A stretch of 6,663 nt of DNA. It comes from Rhodospirillales bacterium. GTDB taxonomy: Bacteria > Pseudomonadota > Alphaproteobacteria > Acetobacterales > Acetobacteraceae. Positions 4,520 through 6,663 of the stretch are shown piece after piece. Numbering within the stretch: position 1 is the stretch's first letter; every line of letters starts with the position of its first letter. The stretch lies in assembly GCA_025350425.1 (NCBI GenBank), contig JANXXW010000071.1, positions 1 to 6,663 of the forward strand, written 5' to 3'. The position numbers were made by a program, and so were the translations under genes. The notes beneath the pieces were generated by a model. That model was given only the letters and a program-made list of their open reading frames with translations, had not been told where the DNA came from and searched no databases.

Positions 4520-6663
4520 AGTCTGCCGCCAGCTTCATGGCCGGCCGGCGCAGCGCTTCCAGCAGCCGAAGGCGCTCCTCGTTGGCCAAACGCATGTTGC
4601 GCTCCTTCACGTGGCCGAAGCCACGGATGCGGTCCGGCAAATCCGCGAGTGTCACGGCGGTGACAAGGCATTGGGCCGAGAGGGTGGCCAGCACCTCCGC
4701 CATGTCGGCCTCGTATTGCCCGATCAACGCGCGCTCGGCCAACCGCTCCTCGGACCGCCCGAACAGGTCGAGCGCTGTGCCACGCAGGACTTTCATCGGT
4801 GCCAACAGCGCGAAGGCGGTCATGATCCATGGACCGAAGGCGCGCTTGCAGAGCTGTCCGGTATGTGGGTCTCGCTTGGCCATGACCGGCGGCGCCAGAT
4901 GGAATTCAAGCTTCTTGACGCCGGTGAACTGCGCGTCGAGTGCTGCGCGGAACGCGGGCTCGCGGTACAGCCGTGCCACCTCGTACTCGTCCTTGTAGGC
5001 AAGCACGCGGTCATATCCCCGGGCGACAGCTTCGGTCAGTGCCGTCGAGCCCGAGAACATGCGCTCCTCGGCGTCCCGCACCCGTTCGACCAGCGCGCGG
5101 TAGCGCTTGGCGAGGCGCCGGTTCTGGTAGGCGGTCAGATGCATGGCACGAAGCTCGATCATGTCGTCCAGCGTCTTGGGCACCGGTACGGCAGCGACCA
5201 GACCGGCCGCCGCCATTGTGCGCGGCAGATCATGTGCTGCTTGGCGGCCCCAGGTGAACGCGGCCTTGTTGGCTTCCACCGCCGTGCCGTTCAACTCGAT
5301 GGCGCGCATAAGGCTGTCGAGACGCAGCGGCAGCAAACCTTTTTGCCAGGCGAAACCCATCAGCAGCATGTTGGAGCCGATCGCGTCGCCCAGCAGCGCC
5401 GTCGCGAGCGCGGAGGCATCGACAAGATCAACGTTCTCGGCACCCACGGCCTGTGTGACCCCCCGCCGCAGCCGGGCGGCTGGCAGGCGCGTGCTGGTAT
5501 CGTGGACGAAATCCGCGGTCGGCGTCTCGTGCGTGTTCAGCACGACGCGGGTGTGGTCGAGCCGCAACGTCGCGAGGCTGTCGCGCGCAGCTGCCACCAC
5601 CAGGTCGCCGCCGAACAGCAGATCCGCCTCGCCCTGCCCTATACGCAGGCCGCTGAGCTGGGCCTCGTCGGACGCGAGCCGGATGTGGCTGAACACGCTG
5701 CCACCCTTCTGCGCCATGCCCATTTGATCGAGCACGCTCACGAACTTGCCTTCGGTGTGCGCGGCCATGCCGAGCAGCGCGCCGATCGTGACGATGCCGG
5801 TGCCGCCTACGCCAGTGACCAGGATGTTCCAGGGTTGGGCCAAGTCCGGCAGCACCGGCTCGGGCAACCCATCCGCCTCGGAGGCGGTCCCTGCCCGCTT
5901 GCGCGTGCTCCCGCCATGAACCGTGACGAAGCTCGGGCAAAACCCGTCAACGCAGGTGTAGTCCTTGTTGCAACTGGACTGGTCGATCTGCCGCTTGGTG
6001 CCGAAATCGGTTTCGAGCGGTGCCACCGAGACGCAGTTCGAGGTCTGCGAGCAATCGCCGCACGCCTCGCAGACCGCCGCATTGATGAACACGCGCTTCT
6101 GTGGATCGACCAACGTTCCGCGCTTGCGGCGGCGGCGCTTTTCCGAGGCGCAGGTCTGGTCGTAGACGATCACCGTGGCACCTTCGGTTTCGCGGAACTG
6201 ACGCTCGATCTCCTGCATCGTCGAGCGATGATGAACCGTCACGCCGGGCGCAAAATCGGTGACTTCGGCGTGCTTCTCGGGCTCGTCCGTCACCACGGCG
6301 ATGCGGACCACGCCTTCGGCGGCCAGTTGCCGGGTGATCTCCGGCACGGTCAGTTCGCCATCGACATGCTGCCCGCCGGTCATCGCGACCGCGTCGTTGA
6401 ACAGCAACTTGTAGGTGATGTTGACCTTTCCGGCGACGGCCGCGCGGATCGCCATCAGCCCGGAATGGAAATACGTCCCATCACCAATATTGGCGAAGAC
6501 GTGTTTTTCCTCCGTGAACGGTGCTTGGCCCAGCCACTGGATACCCTCGCCGCCCATCTGGCTGAACGTGTCTGTCGAGCGATCCATCCACAGCGCGAGA
6601 GTGTGGCAGCCGATTCCGGCGAGTGCGCGGCTGCCCTCGATGACTTTGGTGGAGGTGTTGTGC
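4518..6663 (-). CDS. Indolepyruvate:ferredoxin oxidoreductase, fused alpha-beta type, N-terminus off the right edge
   Basis: About 714 C-terminal residues are visible, of a protein family usually near 1,150-1,200. The frame stays open to base 6663, and the residues before the first in-window ATG (6587) still match the family (VIEGSRALAGIGCHTLALWM), so 6587 is not the start. Counting from the first whole codon, the thiamine-diphosphate domain carries GDGTYFHSG (60-68) and ND at 89-90. An iron-sulfur region follows: CEACGDCSQTSNC (Cys198, 201, 204, 210), with further cysteines at 171, 231, 237 and 242. Next is a gamma-type domain starting ILVTGVGGTGIVTIG (280-294), with MGMAQKGGSVFSH (314-326). 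The last ~220 residues are a helical C-terminal domain (FHLAPPVMAKRD, RIRGFGHVKERN), DUF6537-like. The enzyme oxidatively decarboxylates indolepyruvate or other aryl pyruvates to the acyl-CoA, reducing ferredoxin, in aromatic amino acid breakdown. The exact substrate cannot be read from sequence. It is probably first in an operon with corA. Confidence 0.93.
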   Translation of the reverse strand, partial: HNTSTKVIEGSRALAGIGCHTLALWMDRSTDTFSQMGGEGIQWLGQAPFTEEKHVFANIGDGTYFHSGLMAIRAAVAGKVNITYKLLFNDAVAMTGGQHVDGELTVPEITRQLAAEGVVRIAVVTDEPEKHAEVTDFAPGVTVHHRSTMQEIERQFRETEGATVIVYDQTCASEKRRRRKRGTLVDPQKRVFINAAVCEACGDCSQTSNCVSVAPLETDFGTKRQIDQSSCNKDYTCVDGFCPSFVTVHGGSTRKRAGTASEADGLPEPVLPDLAQPWNILVTGVGGTGIVTIGALLGMAAHTEGKFVSVLDQMGMAQKGGSVFSHIRLASDEAQLSGLRIGQGEADLLFGGDLVVAAARDSLATLRLDHTRVVLNTHETPTADFVHDTSTRLPAARLRRGVTQAVGAENVDLVDASALATALLGDAIGSNMLLMGFAWQKGLLPLRLDSLMRAIELNGTAVEANKAAFTWGRQAAHDLPRTMAAAGLVAAVPVPKTLDDMIELRAMHLTAYQNRRLAKRYRALVERVRDAEERMFSGSTALTEAVARGYDRVLAYKDEYEVARLYREPAFRAALDAQFTGVKKLEFHLAPPVMAKRDPHTGQLCKRAFGPWIMTAFALLAPMKVLRGTALDLFGRSEERLAERALIGQYEADMAEVLATLSAQCLVTAVTLADLPDRIRGFGHVKERNMRLANEERLRLLEALRRPAMKLAAD

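Noticed and set aside
5143..5727. A + strand open frame (194 residues) opposite the oxidoreductase
   Set aside because: Ser/Arg/Ala-rich shadow of a well-conserved enzyme frame.
6585..6587. ATG at 6587 as the start of the oxidoreductase
   Set aside because: The 25 upstream codons in the window still match the conserved family sequence, so the gene continues beyond the window.

Overview
The window is a GC-rich, densely coding stretch of bacterial chromosome. The genes are those of an aerobic alphaproteobacterium: a ChpT-type phosphotransferase (known from the alphaproteobacterial CckA-ChpT-CtrA phosphorelay), an Atm1-type glutathione-linked ABC exporter, a DUF4743-type Nudix hydrolase and the fused form of indolepyruvate:ferredoxin oxidoreductase. 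The family or genus cannot be fixed from this piece. There is no sign of a mobile element, prophage, CRISPR array, rRNA or tRNA. The longest non-coding stretch is about 80 bases.

Layout from left to right. Positions 1-522 (+) are the 3' part of a chpT-like gene whose histidine-bearing start lies off the left edge. A small protein of unknown function follows (555-806, +), probably on the same transcript. It meets, tail to tail and with overlapping stop codons, the Atm1-type exporter gene (803-2644, -). A short divergent promoter region (2645-2724) separates the exporter from the Nudix hydrolase gene (2725-3507, +). The Nudix gene converges, with a 4-base gap, on corA (3512-4510, -). CorA lies 7 bases downstream of the indolepyruvate:ferredoxin oxidoreductase gene (4518 to beyond 6663, -), whose 5' end is off the right edge. 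These two are very likely one transcript, with a TTG start for corA.

How the genes may work together. The left pair belongs to cell-cycle or envelope regulation. The rest is metabolic or housekeeping: export of glutathione conjugates or persulfides, magnesium uptake, oxidative decarboxylation of aryl pyruvates by a thiamine-diphosphate and iron-sulfur enzyme, and a Nudix enzyme of a family known to remove damaged thiamine diphosphate. A thiamine-diphosphate/Mg2+ theme can be drawn across the Nudix, CorA and oxidoreductase genes, but this is inference from proximity. I see no convincing new multi-gene system. The most open question is the small uncharacterised protein downstream of chpT.
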